A stretch of 64,000 nucleotides of DNA, taken from the NCBI RefSeq assembly GCF_002259605.1, contig NZ_MWWR01000002.1:177778-241777 (forward strand), in the 5' to 3' direction. The notes below the pieces were generated by a model. It saw nothing but the letters and a program-made list of their open reading frames with translations, did no database searches and had not been told where the DNA came from. Position 1 is the first letter of the stretch. Each line of letters starts with the position of its first letter. Of the stretch, positions 40,390-50,030 are shown piece by piece. Origin of the DNA: Pseudoscardovia radai (lineage in GTDB: Bacteria > Actinomycetota > Actinomycetes > Actinomycetales > Bifidobacteriaceae). The position numbers and the translations under genes were made by a program.

Positions 40390-42321
40390 TCAGTTATTGG
40401 CCGCGGCCTTGTTGGCGCGGCGCTGCTTCGCGTTCCACTTGTACCACGCCTCGCGGTCGAGGATGATCTTGCGCACGCGGATGGACTCCGGCGTCACCTC
40501 GACGCATTCGTCATCGTTCGCGAAGTCGAGGGACTCCTCGAGGCTCATGACGATCGGCGGGGTGAGGGTCTCGAGCACGTCGGCGGTCGAGGATCGCATG
40601 TTGGTCATATGCTTCTCGAGCGTGATGTTGACGTCCATGTCGCCGGGCTTGCTGGCCACGCCCACGACCTGGCCCTCGTACACCGGGGACTGCGGCTGCA
40701 CGAAGAAGTCGCCGCGCGCCTGCAGGCGCTGCATGGCGTACGGGCTCGCCTTGCCCTGGCGATCGCAGACCATGGAGCCGTTCTGGCGCAGCGTGATGTC
40801 GCCCGCCCACGGGGCGTAGCCCGCGGAGATGGAGGACGAGATGCCGGTGCCGCGCGTCTTGGTCAGCAGCTGCGCGCGGAAGCCGATGAGGCCGCGGGAC
40901 GGCACGGTGAACTCCATGCGCACCCAGCCGGAGCCGTGGTTGGTCATGGAGTCCATGCGGCCCTTGCGCGCCGCCATGAGCTGCGTGACGTCGCCCATGT
41001 ATTCCTCGGGGCAGTCGATGGTGGTGTTCTCCATCGGCTCGTAGATCTTGCCGTCCACCTTCTTTGTAACGACCTGCGGGCGGCCGACGGTGAGCTCGTA
41101 GCCTTCGCGGCGCATCTCCTCGGCGAGGACGGCCAGCGCCAGCTCGCCGCGGCCGCGCACCTCCCAGGCGTCCGGACGCTCGGTGGGCAGGACCTCGATC
41201 GACACGTTGCCGATGAGCTCGCGGTCGAGACGGTCCTTGAGCATGCGGGCGGTGAGCTTGTGGTCCTTGCCTTCGGTTCCGGCCAGCGGGGAGTCGTTCG
41301 TGCCGAAGGTCATGGAGATGGCCGGCGGATCGACGTGGATAAGCGGCAGCGGCTTGGGGTCGTTGGGGTCGACGATGGTCTCGCCGATCATGATGTCGCT
41401 GACGCCCGCGATGGCGACGATGTCGCCGGGGCCGGCGGAATCGGCCGGGACGCGGTCGAGGCCTTCGGTGCGCAGGATCTCGGTGAGCTTGAAGTTCTCG
41501 ATGGAGCCGTCGACGCGGGACAGGCCGTACTGCTTGCCCTTCTCGAGCGTGCCGTTGTAGATGCGCACGAGGCCGAGGCGGCCGAGGTAGTCGGAGGCGT
41601 CGATATTCGTGACGTGGGCCTGGAGCGGGGCGCCTTCCTCGTACTCCGGGGCGGGGATGTTCTTGAGGATGCACTCGAAGAGCGGCTCGAGGTCGTGGTT
41701 GTCAGGCAGGCCGCCGTCCTCGGGCTGGTTCACGGACGCGTAGCCGGCCTTGGCCGCGCAGTAGATGACGGGCAGGTCGAGCAGGGAGTCGAGATCAAGA
41801 TCGACGCCTTCCTCGGTGACGTCCTGCGCGAGGCCGAGCAGGAGGTCGGTGGTCTCGGAGACGACTTCGGAGATGCGTGCGTCGGGACGGTCGGTCTTGT
41901 TGACGCACAGGATGACGGGGAGCTTGGCCTCGAGCGCCTTGCGCAGCACGAAGCGGGTCTGCGGAAGCGGGCCCTCGGAGGCGTCGACGAGCAGCACGAC
42001 GCCGTCGACCATGGAGATGCCGCGTTCCACCTCGCCGCCGAAGTCGGCGTGGCCCGGGGTGTCGACCACGTTGATGGTGATGCCGTCGGGCTCGCCGAGC
42101 TGTGCGGCCAGCGGGCCGGTGTAGCGCACCGCGGTGTTCTTGGCGAGGATGGTGATGCCCTTCTCGCGCTCGATGTCGCCGGAGTCCATGACGCGGTCCG
42201 GGACCTCCTCGCGCTCGTTGAAGACATGGGACTGCTGGAGCATTGCGTTCACGAGCGTGGTCTTGCCGTGGTCAACGTGTGCCACGATTGCCACATTGCG
42301 AATGTCCGAGCGAACAGCCAT
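40390..42321 (-). CDS. typA: GTPase TypA/BipA
   Basis: A 643-residue ribosome-binding translational GTPase that helps growth under stress and ribosome assembly. G1 is AHVDHGKTT (14-22), then the switch [14 protein letters not shown]3 DTPGHADF, G4 NKTDRPDA. Domain 2 and the EF-G-like domains III and V follow, then the TypA-specific C-terminal domain with GSWVRM-like [20 protein letters not shown] and [13 protein letters not shown] [20 protein letters not shown]. Length is normal for the family. The start at 42321 follows AGAGGT. It stands alone, divergent from parA. Confidence 0.96.
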   Translation of the reverse strand: MAVRSDIRNVAIVAHVDHGKTTLVNAMLQQSHVFNEREEVPDRVMDSGDIEREKGITILAKNTAVRYTGPLAAQLGEPDGITINVVDTPGHADFGGEVERGISMVDGVVLLVDASEGPLPQTRFVLRKALEAKLPVILCVNKTDRPDARISEVVSETTDLLLGLAQDVTEEGVDLDLDSLLDLPVIYCAAKAGYASVNQPEDGGLPDNHDLEPLFECILKNIPAPEYEEGAPLQAHVTNIDASDYLGRLGLVRIYNGTLEKGKQYGLSRVDGSIENFKLTEILRTEGLDRVPADSAGPGDIVAIAGVSDIMIGETIVDPNDPKPLPLIHVDPPAISMTFGTNDSPLAGTEGKDHKLTARMLKDRLDRELIGNVSIEVLPTERPDAWEVRGRGELALAVLAEEMRREGYELTVGRPQVVTKKVDGKIYEPMENTTIDCPEEYMGDVTQLMAARKGRMDSMTNHGSGWVRMEFTVPSRGLIGFRAQLLTKTRGTGISSSISAGYAPWAGDITLRQNGSMVCDRQGKASPYAMQRLQARGDFFVQPQSPVYEGQVVGVASKPGDMDVNITLEKHMTNMRSSTADVLETLTPPIVMSLEESLDFANDDECVEVTPESIRVRKIILDREAWYKWNAKQRRANKAAANN

Positions 42322-42572
42322 CGGTACCTCTTTCTGATTCCTTATGTCGTGCACGCGCACTACGCCCGGGGCGCATGCGTCGGTGCTGTCCCCCGCTGAG
42401 ATCCGGGGAGAAAATATAGGTCACTGGAAAACCGAGAAAATTGTAAGTGCCGCACGCGACAGTCCGGGGGTCTTCATACCTCGAAACACAAATTTCGTTG
42501 GAAATGCGCGGCGCAATCGTATGGTGTAGTACCTTGTACCACAGGTAGCGTGCAAATGGCCACTTCCCTTGG

Positions 42573-42578
42573 TAATCT
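42573..42578 (+). promoter_or_regulatory. -10 box TAATCT, leaderless start of parA
   Basis: TAATCT lies seven bases before ATG 42586. This favours 42586 over the in-frame ATG at 42556, which has only a weak purine site. Confidence 0.5.
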
Positions 42579-42585
42579 ATGGGGT

Positions 42586-43425
42586 ATGCCTACAGATCTG
42601 CTTGGACGTGAATACGAAACGTTCCCCGCCCCGAAGAAGCTCGAATCGCATGGTCCCGCCACCGTCATCGCCATGTGCAACCAGAAGGGCGGCGTAGGAA
42701 AGACGACGTCCTCCATCAACATCGCCGGCGCCCTCAGCCAATACGGGCGCAGGGTCCTCATCGTCGACTTCGACCCCCAGGGCGCCGCCACCGTCGGCCT
42801 CGGCATCAATGCCAACAAGGTGGAGAAAACCGTCTACACCGCGCTGTTCGACACCTCGATGGACGTGCATGACGTCATCATGCACACGCGCTTCGAGAAC
42901 CTCGACATCATCCCCGCCAACATCGACCTGTCGGCGGCCGAGGTGCAGCTGGTCACCGAAGTGGGCCGCGAGCAGTGCCTCGCGAGCGCCCTGCGCCCGC
43001 TGCGCGACGAATACGATTGCATCATCGTGGACTGCCAGCCCTCGCTTGGCCTGCTCACCGTCAATGCACTGACCGCGGCCGACGGCGTCATCATCCCCGT
43101 GGCGGCGGAGTACTTCGCCCTGCGCGGCGTGGCGCTGCTCATGCAGTCCATCGACAAGGTCAAAAGCCGCATCAACCCGGACCTCAAGATCTACGGCGTG
43201 CTCATCACGATGTACACGCATACGCTGCATTCCGAGGAAGTCATGCAGCGCATCTACGAGGCGTTCAAGGGCGAGGTCTTCCATACGGTGATCTCGCGCT
43301 CCATCAAGCTGCCCGACGCCACCGTGGCGGCCGCCCCGATCACGATGTACGCGCCCCAGCACCGCACGGCCTTCGAATACCGCGAGGTGACGCGCGAGAT
43401 CATCGCCCGCGGCGTCGTCGCGTAA
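42586..43425 (+). CDS. parA: ParA family chromosome-partitioning ATPase
   Basis: A 279-residue deviant Walker ATPase (291 if started at 42550). KGGVGKTT (34-41) is the Walker A loop with the signature first Lys, then VLIVDFDPQGAATVGLG and IIVDCQPSLGLLTVNAL for Walker B, and the FALRGVALLMQSIDKVKSRI helix. This is the actinobacterial form encoded just before scpA-scpB rather than beside parB, so it probably acts with SMC condensin or a partner elsewhere. The stop is 14 bases before scpA. The start choice is uncertain. Confidence 0.92.
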   Translation: MPTDLLGREYETFPAPKKLESHGPATVIAMCNQKGGVGKTTSSINIAGALSQYGRRVLIVDFDPQGAATVGLGINANKVEKTVYTALFDTSMDVHDVIMHTRFENLDIIPANIDLSAAEVQLVTEVGREQCLASALRPLRDEYDCIIVDCQPSLGLLTVNALTAADGVIIPVAAEYFALRGVALLMQSIDKVKSRINPDLKIYGVLITMYTHTLHSEEVMQRIYEAFKGEVFHTVISRSIKLPDATVAAAPITMYAPQHRTAFEYREVTREIIARGVVA

Positions 43426-43439
43426 CGGCGGCCCCGTCC

Positions 43440-44390
43440 ATGGCGCAGCCCTCCCCGAACGCCGTCCCGTCCGACGGCGTGTCGCCCGATATCCCCGGCG
43501 TGTCGTACGCCCCGTCGCCTGCGGACGGGGGCGACGGCCTGGGCGACCTCGTGGCACGCGAGACCCCGGACGAGCGCGCGGCGGAATCATCGTTCGCCGT
43601 CAGCCTCGATGCCTACCAGGGGCCTTTCGACGTGCTTCTCAGCCTTATCTCGCAGCGCAAGCTCGAACTCACGGAGATTTCGCTGTCCGCCATCACCGGG
43701 GAGTTCATCGACTATGTGCGCGGCCTTGACGCCACGCATACGGCGGAGGAGATCAGCGCCTTCATCGACGTTGCCTCGATTCTCGTGGAGGCCAAGTCGG
43801 CGGCGCTGCTGCCCCATGACGAGGAATCCGAGGCCGCCGACGAGCAGACGCTCGCGGCGTTGCGGGAACGCGATCTGCTGTTCGCGCGCCTCCTGCAGTA
43901 CAAGGCATTCAAACAGGCGGGCAACGATTTTCGCGCACGCATCGCCGCCAACTCCGGCCGCTACCCGCATCCGGCGCAGCTGGACGCAGCAGTGGCGGCG
44001 CTTCTTCCCGAGCTCGTGTGGACCGTCTCCCCCGATGACCTGGCGCGCATCGCGGCGCGCGTCATCGCAAACGCCCCGGCGGAGCATGTGAGCGTGCACC
44101 AGCTGCATGTGCCGCTCGCGGATCTGCGCGAGCAGGCCGCCATCGTGCGCGCCAAGCTGCGCGAGGCCGGCGACCGCGTGGACGTGACCTTCGCCCGCCT
44201 CGTGGCGGACGCCCAGACGCGGGGCGAGGTGGTGGCGCGCTTCATGGCTCTGCTCGCCTTCTTCAAGCAGGGCGTCGTGCAGTTCCGGCAGGACGCCCCG
44301 TTCTCCCCGTTGCACGTGCGCTGGGTGAGCGCGAACGAAAGCGAGGACGAGGCGATGGTGACGTCGATCGACAGCAACGATTTCGACTAG
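43440..44390 (+). CDS. scpA: Segregation and condensation protein A
   Basis: A 316-residue kleisin subunit bridging the two heads of the SMC complex in chromosome condensation. After an unstructured 55-residue lead, VSLDAYQGPFDVLLSLISQR is the classic SMC-neck-binding N-terminus; IDVASILVEAKSAALLP follows, and the C-terminal winged helix includes DVTFARLVADAQTRGEVVAR and FFKQGVVQFRQDAPF before a short acidic tail. It starts 14 bases after parA and ends 63 bases before scpB. The ribosome-binding site is poor, so coupling to parA translation is likely. Confidence 0.93.
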   Translation: MAQPSPNAVPSDGVSPDIPGVSYAPSPADGGDGLGDLVARETPDERAAESSFAVSLDAYQGPFDVLLSLISQRKLELTEISLSAITGEFIDYVRGLDATHTAEEISAFIDVASILVEAKSAALLPHDEESEAADEQTLAALRERDLLFARLLQYKAFKQAGNDFRARIAANSGRYPHPAQLDAAVAALLPELVWTVSPDDLARIAARVIANAPAEHVSVHQLHVPLADLREQAAIVRAKLREAGDRVDVTFARLVADAQTRGEVVARFMALLAFFKQGVVQFRQDAPFSPLHVRWVSANESEDEAMVTSIDSNDFD

Positions 44391-44453
44391 ACGGCGACCA
44401 GACGATGACACGAATGGGACGAACGGCAGATGACGCATAACCAGGGAGCGGAT

Positions 44454-45131
44454 ATGGACGACGGCAAGAACGATGACACCAAGAACGACGCGTATGCAAC
44501 CGACGGGGCGCAGAGAAGCAACGGGGCGCCAACGACGCCCGGCACGCCCCAGGTACCGGAGCAGCTCGAGCTGTCGGCCGAGGATGTCAAGCCCGCGATG
44601 GAGGCGATTCTCATGGCCACGGACCAGCCGCTCCATTCCGCGGATTTCGCCCGCGTGCTCGACTGCCCCGTCACCGAGGCGGACCGCCTTCTGACGGAGC
44701 TGGCCGACGAATACGACGCGCAGCATCGTGGCTTCGAGCTGCGGCGCACGGCACGGGGCTGGCAGTTCGCCAGCCGCGCGGAGTTCGAAGGCGTCGTGTC
44801 ACGCTTCGTTACCGACGGGCAGACGGCGCGCCTGTCGCAGGCCGCGCTCGAGGCGCTGGCCATCATCGCGTATAAGCAGCCCGTCACCCGCGCGCAGGTC
44901 GCCGCCATCCGCGGCGTGAACTCGGACGGCGTCATCCGCTCCCTGTCAGTGCGCGGCCTTATTCGCGAGGCGGGAACCGACCCGGAGTCGAAGGCCACGC
45001 TTCTGGCCACGTCGGGCCTGTTCCTTGACTACATGGGCATCGAGTCCCTGGCGCAGCTACCGCCCCTGGCCCCGTTCCTGCCGGCCCAGTCGGCGGCGAA
45101 TTCGGACGAGGCCTTCGGCATGGATTCCTGA
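44454..45131 (+). CDS. scpB: Segregation and condensation protein B
   Basis: A 225-residue partner of ScpA in the SMC complex. Two tandem winged helices: MEAILMATDQPLHSADFARV with the RLLTELADEYDAQHRGFEL helix-wing, and LEALAIIAYKQPVTRAQVAA with IRGVNSDGVIRSLSVRGLI. The first 45 residues are acidic and disordered; the end is low-complexity. The start at 44454 is preferred over 44430 because GGGAG lies six bases before it. Third gene of the parA-scpA-scpB unit. Confidence 0.93.
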   Translation: MDDGKNDDTKNDAYATDGAQRSNGAPTTPGTPQVPEQLELSAEDVKPAMEAILMATDQPLHSADFARVLDCPVTEADRLLTELADEYDAQHRGFELRRTARGWQFASRAEFEGVVSRFVTDGQTARLSQAALEALAIIAYKQPVTRAQVAAIRGVNSDGVIRSLSVRGLIREAGTDPESKATLLATSGLFLDYMGIESLAQLPPLAPFLPAQSAANSDEAFGMDS

Positions 45132-45193
45132 CGCATGGATTCCCGACGGGTCCGCCCGTTACCTGCGAACCTCCCCGCGGCCAGACCGCCCCG

Positions 45194-46180
45194 TCAGTGC
45201 GCCCGCGGGTGGCTCGTCACATAGGTCTCGATCAGCGTCTGCTCGCTGACATGCGTGTAGATCTGCGTCGTCGTCACCGAGGCGTGCCCGAGCAGCTCCT
45301 GCACCGTGCGCACATCCGCCCCTCCCTGGAGCAGGTGCGTGGCGCAGGTATGGCGCAGCGTATGCGGGTGGATCTGCTTGGTGATCCCTGCCCGCGCCGC
45401 GCAGGTGGTGACCACCTCCCACACGGACTGGCGCGACAGCCTTTTGCCCCTTTTGTTGAGGAACACGGCGTTGAGCTCGGGCTGGCGTCCCCGACAGGCA
45501 CGCTGCAGCGTCGGGCGTCCGGCGTTGAGGTAGCGCTGGAGCGCGTCGATGGCATAGGAGCCGATCGGTACGAGGCGCTGCTTGCTGCCCTTGCCGGTCA
45601 GACGCGCCAGATGCGCCTGGGGGTTGACATCATTGAGGTCGAGCCCCACGGCTTCGCTGACGCGGCATCCCGTGGCGTACATGAATTCGAGCAGGGCGCG
45701 GTCGCGCAGGCTCACGGCGAGGGCGGCGTCCGCACCCGATGCGGCGCCCGCCCCGTCCGCTCCCCCGGCGGCGATATCGTCGGGACACGCCGCCTGCATG
45801 AGGCGCGTCACCTCGTCGACGGTCAGCACATCGGGAAGCGCGGCAGACGCCTTCGGTGGCCTGATTCCCAGCGAAGCGTCGTCATCGGTCACGCGCTCCG
45901 ACACGGCGAAGCGATGCAGCTCGTGCACCGCCGCGAGACGCCGCGCGATGGAATGGGGCGCCTCCCCATCCAGTGACGTGACGAAATCCTCCACGTCGGT
46001 GCGCGTCACGTCGCCGATGTCGGTGATGCCGCGCCCCGCGAGGAACTCGCGGTACCGCGCCAGGTCGGAGGCGTATGCGGTTTCCGTGGCGCGCGCCAGT
46101 CCCTTCTCGGCAGTCACATATCCGAGGAACCGGCGCGTCAGGTCGGCCAGTTCGCCGCGTCGCCGTGCGTTTCCAGGCAT
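45194..46180 (-). CDS. xerD: Tyrosine recombinase XerD
   Basis: A 328-residue tyrosine recombinase that resolves chromosome dimers with XerC. N-terminal domain YVTAEKGLARATETAYASDL; catalytic Arg in ATGCRVSEAVGLDLND, PHTLRHTCATHLLQGG with His-x-x-Arg, LGHASVTTTQIYTHVSE with the second His and the nucleophile Tyr. HLLQGGADVRTVQELLGHAS is closer to XerD than XerC. A short Ala/Gly-rich insert lies before the first Arg. It follows dxs by 23 bases on the same strand and ends facing scpB. Confidence 0.92.
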   Translation of the reverse strand: MPGNARRRGELADLTRRFLGYVTAEKGLARATETAYASDLARYREFLAGRGITDIGDVTRTDVEDFVTSLDGEAPHSIARRLAAVHELHRFAVSERVTDDDASLGIRPPKASAALPDVLTVDEVTRLMQAACPDDIAAGGADGAGAASGADAALAVSLRDRALLEFMYATGCRVSEAVGLDLNDVNPQAHLARLTGKGSKQRLVPIGSYAIDALQRYLNAGRPTLQRACRGRQPELNAVFLNKRGKRLSRQSVWEVVTTCAARAGITKQIHPHTLRHTCATHLLQGGADVRTVQELLGHASVTTTQIYTHVSEQTLIETYVTSHPRAH

Positions 46181-46203
46181 TCCATGCCCTCCTTCCGGCC
46201 GCG

Positions 46204-48033
46204 TCAGGCGGCCGTGTCGCGCGGGAAGGCGCCGCCACGCGCGACGGGGCGCTGGGGGAACTCCACGCCGTCCGCCAGCGTGTGCAGGACGTCGTCCCGG
46301 ATCGCGCCGGGTTCGAGGCGGTTGTCGTGCATGACCTCGGCCGGGTCATAGCGGTCGTAGTACGTTTTCGCGAAACCGTAGCAGAGCACACGCATCGGGG
46401 TGGGCGCGTAATGCGCGGCCACCTTCGCTCCGAAGCCTCCCGACAGCATTCCGTCCTCCAGCGTCACCACCACCGTATGGTCGTCGAGAAGCGAGTCGAG
46501 CGTCGCGGCGTCGACGCCGGAGATGAACTGCGGGTTGACCACGGTTGCGTCGATGCCCTCCTCATCGTGCAGGAGGCGTGCCGTGTCCTCGCCCAGACGC
46601 AGGAAGTCGCCGGCCGCGATGATGGCGACACGCGAGCCACGGTGCAGCGTGTCGAATGTGTCGAGACGGGAGTAGTCGCGGCGCACGGGGTGCGCGTCGT
46701 CGGCATGCCGCACCGTGCCGGCCGGCATGCGGATGGCGACGGGGTGCTGCGTCTGCCGCACGGCCCAGTCCATCATTGCGTTCATCTCCTCGACATTCGT
46801 CGGCGCCAAGTACACGAGGCCCGGGATGTTGCCGATCATGGCGATGTCGAAAAGCCCCAGGTGGGTCACGTCGTTGACGCCCCAGATGGAGGCATTGCCG
46901 ATGCAGAAGGTGGCGGGGCTGGAGTTGATGCACACGTCGTCCATCATCTGGTCGTAGGTGCGCTGCAGGAAGCTGGCGTACATGCCGACGATGGGCTTGC
47001 CTCCGCCCCGTGCCATGCCGGAGGCCATCGCGACGGCCTGCTCCTCGGCGATGCCGACGTCGATGAGCTGGCGGCCGGCACGGGCGCGGCGTTCGGGGGT
47101 GAGGTCGAAGACGGTGGGCGTTCCGGCGATGATGGCGGTGACCTCCGGGTCCGCCGCCATGAGGTCGAGCACATGGTCGCCCGCCTCGGTCAGGTAGGTG
47201 CGACGGGGCGGGGCCAGGCTCACGCCCGTGGCCTCGTCGAAGGGGGCGTGCCAGTGCCACGCCTCCTTGTTTCGTTCGGCGGGCGTGTACCCAAGGCCCT
47301 TGCGCGTGCGGATATGCACCACGACGGGATGGTCGGTATCGCGCACCTGCTCGAAGATGCGGATCAGCGCATCGATGTCATTGCCCCGGGGCTCATAGCG
47401 ATAGTCGAGGCCGAGGGCGGTGAAGATATTGTCGGGGCTTGTGCCGCCCGATTCCCTCAGATGCGCGAGGCTGCGGTACAGGCCGCCGTGGTTCTCGGCG
47501 ATGGACATGCCGTTGTCGTTGACCACGATGATCATGTTGCCGTTCAGCTCGCCGCCTACGAAGTCCAGGCCCTCGAGGGCCTCTCCCCCGCTCAGGGAGC
47601 CGTCGCCGATGACGGCGACCACATTGCCGCCGCGCCCCGCCATGTCGCGGGCCTTGGCCAGGCCGCTCGCCAGCGAGACGGATGTGGAGGTGTGCCCCAT
47701 GCGGAACAGGTCGTAGTCGCTCTCGCTGGGTTCGCTGAAGCCGGAGACATCGTCGAACCGCGACTCATCAAGGAAGGCGTCGCGCCTGCCGGTGAGCATC
47801 TTATGCGTGTAGCTCTGGTGGCTGACGTCGAACACGATTTTGTCATCCGGGTCGTGGAAAACATAGTGCAGTGCGATGGTGGCCTCGACGAAGCCGAGGT
47901 TCGAGCCCACGTGGCCGCCGCGCAGCGAGAGCTTGTGCAGGAGGGCGGCACGTATCTCCTCGGCAAGGGCGATCCGCTGGCGGCTGTCCAGTGCGAGCAG
48001 ATCCTGCGGTCCGTCGATTGACTCGAGATACAT
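46204..48033 (-). CDS. dxs: 1-deoxy-D-xylulose-5-phosphate synthase
   Basis: A 609-residue TPP enzyme that condenses pyruvate and glyceraldehyde 3-phosphate, the first step of the MEP isoprenoid pathway. GGHVGSNLGFVEATIALHYV carries the catalytic His; GDGSLSGGEALEGLDFVGG with VVNDNGMSIAENHGG is the TPP/Mg motif; the middle transketolase domain has DVGIAEEQAVAMASGMA. Linker and C-terminal domain are complete. The last pathway enzyme, IspH, lies at 60.4 kb, and TPP synthesis genes at 50-56 kb. The start at 48033 is the first Met of the conserved region. Confidence 0.93.
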   Translation of the reverse strand: MYLESIDGPQDLLALDSRQRIALAEEIRAALLHKLSLRGGHVGSNLGFVEATIALHYVFHDPDDKIVFDVSHQSYTHKMLTGRRDAFLDESRFDDVSGFSEPSESDYDLFRMGHTSTSVSLASGLAKARDMAGRGGNVVAVIGDGSLSGGEALEGLDFVGGELNGNMIIVVNDNGMSIAENHGGLYRSLAHLRESGGTSPDNIFTALGLDYRYEPRGNDIDALIRIFEQVRDTDHPVVVHIRTRKGLGYTPAERNKEAWHWHAPFDEATGVSLAPPRRTYLTEAGDHVLDLMAADPEVTAIIAGTPTVFDLTPERRARAGRQLIDVGIAEEQAVAMASGMARGGGKPIVGMYASFLQRTYDQMMDDVCINSSPATFCIGNASIWGVNDVTHLGLFDIAMIGNIPGLVYLAPTNVEEMNAMMDWAVRQTQHPVAIRMPAGTVRHADDAHPVRRDYSRLDTFDTLHRGSRVAIIAAGDFLRLGEDTARLLHDEEGIDATVVNPQFISGVDAATLDSLLDDHTVVVTLEDGMLSGGFGAKVAAHYAPTPMRVLCYGFAKTYYDRYDPAEVMHDNRLEPGAIRDDVLHTLADGVEFPQRPVARGGAFPRDTAA

Positions 48034-48132
48034 ACGTGTGACCCCTTTCCGTGTCCGTTGGGAAGAATAGCGCATTCGCGGCAGCCGAGGGCTGCGGTGG
48101 AGCCATCTTGTCAATATCCGCCCATTTCGGCA

Positions 48133-48165
48133 AAGAAAAATCCCGCACCGCGAGGTACGGGATTG
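48133..48165 (-). terminator. Terminator of the infC-rpmI-rplT operon
   Basis: On the minus strand AATCCCGTAC pairs with GTGCGGGATT and is followed by TTTCTTT, about 80 bases past the rplT stop. Confidence 0.75.
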
Positions 48166-48243
48166 CCGAAGCCGGGAAGGCGTCGCGCCGCTTCGGGGCG
48201 GCGCCCCACCGGTGGATATCGGTCCGATGCCGGGCCCTCAGGC

Positions 48244-48627
48244 TCAGGCAGCCACCGGAGCGTTGACGTCCTCGGGCAGAGCGGCCTTGGCCTGCGCCAC
48301 GATGGCGGAGAAGGCGGCCGGATCGTTCACGGCGAGCTCAGCGAGAGCGCGACGGTCGAGCTCGATGCCGGCGAGGCGCACGCCCTGCATGAAGCGGTTG
48401 TACGTCATGCCCTCGTTGCGCACGGCGGCGTTGATGCGGGAGATCCACAGCTTGCGGAAGTCGCCCTTGCGTGCCTTGCGGTCGCGGAAGTTGTAGTTAA
48501 AGGAGTGGAGCAGCTGCTCCTTGGCGCGACGGTACAGGCGGGAGCGGGTACCGCGGTAGCCCTTCGCGCGCTCGAGCGTTGCGCGACGCTTCTTGTGGGC
48601 ATTGACTGCGCGCTTGACACGTGCCAT
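48244..48627 (-). CDS. rplT: Large-subunit ribosomal protein bL20
   Basis: A 127-residue rRNA-binding protein essential for early 50S assembly. [20 protein letters not shown] and [20 protein letters not shown] are the extended basic N-terminal arm; the globular end has [20 protein letters not shown] and [20 protein letters not shown]. It is the last gene of the infC operon, 45 bases after rpmI. L20 in many bacteria represses this operon through the leader, so autocontrol is possible. Confidence 0.97.
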   Translation of the reverse strand: MARVKRAVNAHKKRRATLERAKGYRGTRSRLYRRAKEQLLHSFNYNFRDRKARKGDFRKLWISRINAAVRNEGMTYNRFMQGVRLAGIELDRRALAELAVNDPAAFSAIVAQAKAALPEDVNAPVAA

Positions 48628-48672
48628 GTTATTTCCTCAGCTTTCCTTGTAAATCCTAGTGCTCGCAGCCAA

Positions 48673-48867
48673 TCACAGGCCGAGCATGGTCTTCATGTTC
48701 TTGCTCTGCGGCGTGGCCAGGATGCCGTTCTCGGACATGTGGCGGCGCCTGCGAGAGGACTTGTGTTCCAGGTTGTGACGCATGCCGCTGCCATTGTGCA
48801 CGAGCTTGCCCGAGCCCGTAACACGAACGCGCTTGGAGGCGGCGGAGTTTGTCTTCATCTTCGGCAT
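48673..48867 (-). CDS. rpmI: Large-subunit ribosomal protein bL35
   Basis: A 64-residue basic ribosomal protein. MPKMKTNSAASKRVRVTGSG is the standard start and the end reads SENGILATPQSKNMKTMLGL; KSSRRRRHMS lies between. It stands between infC and rplT as in almost all bacteria. AGGAGG lies seven bases before the start codon. Confidence 0.97.
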   Translation of the reverse strand: MPKMKTNSAASKRVRVTGSGKLVHNGSGMRHNLEHKSSRRRRHMSENGILATPQSKNMKTMLGL

Positions 48868-48921
48868 TGCTGCCCTCCTTGTTGATAATCTTCTGTTGGA
48901 AGTCTGGTGTGGCGCTCGGCG

Positions 48922-49668
48922 TCACTTCGCGGGCTTGGAGGCCTTCTCGCCCTTCGGCTTGGCCGGCTTGGCGACCGACTTCGCAGCGGGCTTGGAATCC
49001 TCGGCGGAGGCGGCGGCTTTCTCGACCGTTTCCTTTGCTTCCTGCGCGGCCTTGGCCTGTGCGCCCTGCTTGGCTGCGAGGCGGGCGGCCTGGCGGGCCT
49101 GACGCTCGGCGCGGGATTCCGCTCCACGACGGCGCTGCTCGGACTGGGTGTGGACCTTCTTGCCCTTGGGGGCGAGCGTCATGATGATGTTGCGCCCCTC
49201 CTGCTTCGGCTGGGATTCGATCGTGCCGTAGTCCTCGACCTCGGCGGCCAGTCGGCGCAGAAGCTCGACGCCTCCGATCGGGCGCGACTGCTCGCGGCCG
49301 CGGAGCATGATCGTCACCTTCACCTTGTCGCCGCCGGAGAGGAAGCGGATCACATGACCCTTCTTCACTTCGAAATCGTGGTCATCGATCTTCAGGCGGA
49401 AGCGAATCTCCTTGATCTCGGCGGTGCTCTGGTTGCGGCGGGCCTCGCGGGCCTTGATCTTCTCGTTGTACTTGAACTTGCCGTAATCGATGAGCTTGGC
49501 CACGGGCGGCTTGGCGTTGGGCGCGACCTCGACGAGATCGAGATTCGCCTCACGCGCAAGGTTCAGGGCCACGCTGGTCGCAATGACGCCCACCTGCTCG
49601 CCCTTCGGTCCGATGAGTCGGACCTGGGGAGTGCGTATCTCCTCGTTTATGCGTGGTTCGTCGCTGAT
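48922..49668 (-). CDS. infC: Translation initiation factor IF-3 with AUC start codon
   Basis: A 248-residue factor that checks start codons and keeps subunits apart. [20 protein letters not shown] starts the N-domain, [20 protein letters not shown] the linker, and [20 protein letters not shown] the C-domain; a Lys/Ala-rich tail of about 60 residues is extra. No ATG, GTG or TTG lies in frame near the conserved start; ATC 49668 does, with GGAG five bases upstream. IF-3 genes commonly use non-canonical starts so that excess IF-3 lowers its own synthesis. It leads rpmI and rplT. Confidence 0.93.
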   Translation of the reverse strand: MSDEPRINEEIRTPQVRLIGPKGEQVGVIATSVALNLAREANLDLVEVAPNAKPPVAKLIDYGKFKYNEKIKAREARRNQSTAEIKEIRFRLKIDDHDFEVKKGHVIRFLSGGDKVKVTIMLRGREQSRPIGGVELLRRLAAEVEDYGTIESQPKQEGRNIIMTLAPKGKKVHTQSEQRRRGAESRAERQARQAARLAAKQGAQAKAAQEAKETVEKAAASAEDSKPAAKSVAKPAKPKGEKASKPAK

Positions 49669-49930
49669 GATAACTCCAATCCTCGTGTGTGTGACGGATC
49701 GCCCCGGGATTCCATCCAGCCGTATGAGGATTCGAAGACATGGCAGACGGCTGCGCGCCGCGGCGTGGAAAGCCGCGAGCGACCGATGCATCCGGAGGAC
49801 GCGCCTCCCGCCGATGCCGGCGCCGTTCACGCACCGAGGCGTGAAGCCATGACCCGAAACCCTCAGGGCGACCAGGTGGGATTCCATGGAATCCGCTTTC
49901 TTGATTTCTCAAGCCTTGAACATGTTACCA
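49669..49930 (-). promoter_or_regulatory. Leader region of the infC operon
   Basis: About 250 bases of GC-rich sequence before infC with several short inverted repeats (for instance GGATTCCATGGAATCC near 49880-49895). The frame of infC stays open through it, but no start codon has a ribosome-binding site, and it likely serves as an mRNA leader where L20 or other feedback acts. A specific structure was not worked out. Confidence 0.4.
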
Positions 49931-49983
49931 CACGATGCCTTCGGCGTGTCGTGGGCATCGTGGACCCACAAATCGTGGACCCA

Positions 49984-50026
49984 TAAGAAAGGAGGCGACG
50001 CAAGACGAACGCCCCGTCGCCTCCTG
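49984..50026 (-). terminator. Terminator of the thiSFG operon
   Basis: A perfect 10-bp stem (49990-49999 with 50016-50025) is followed on the minus strand by TTTCTTATGG, right after the thiG stop codon. Confidence 0.8.
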
Positions 50027-50030
50027 TAGT

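Noticed and set aside
40102..42399. A 765-codon + strand open frame over typA
   Set aside because: Shadow of typA; no domain, and its start overlaps the leader of the zinc-ribbon gene.
46075..48021. A 648-codon + strand open frame over dxs
   Set aside because: Antisense shadow of dxs, which has all TPP-enzyme motifs.
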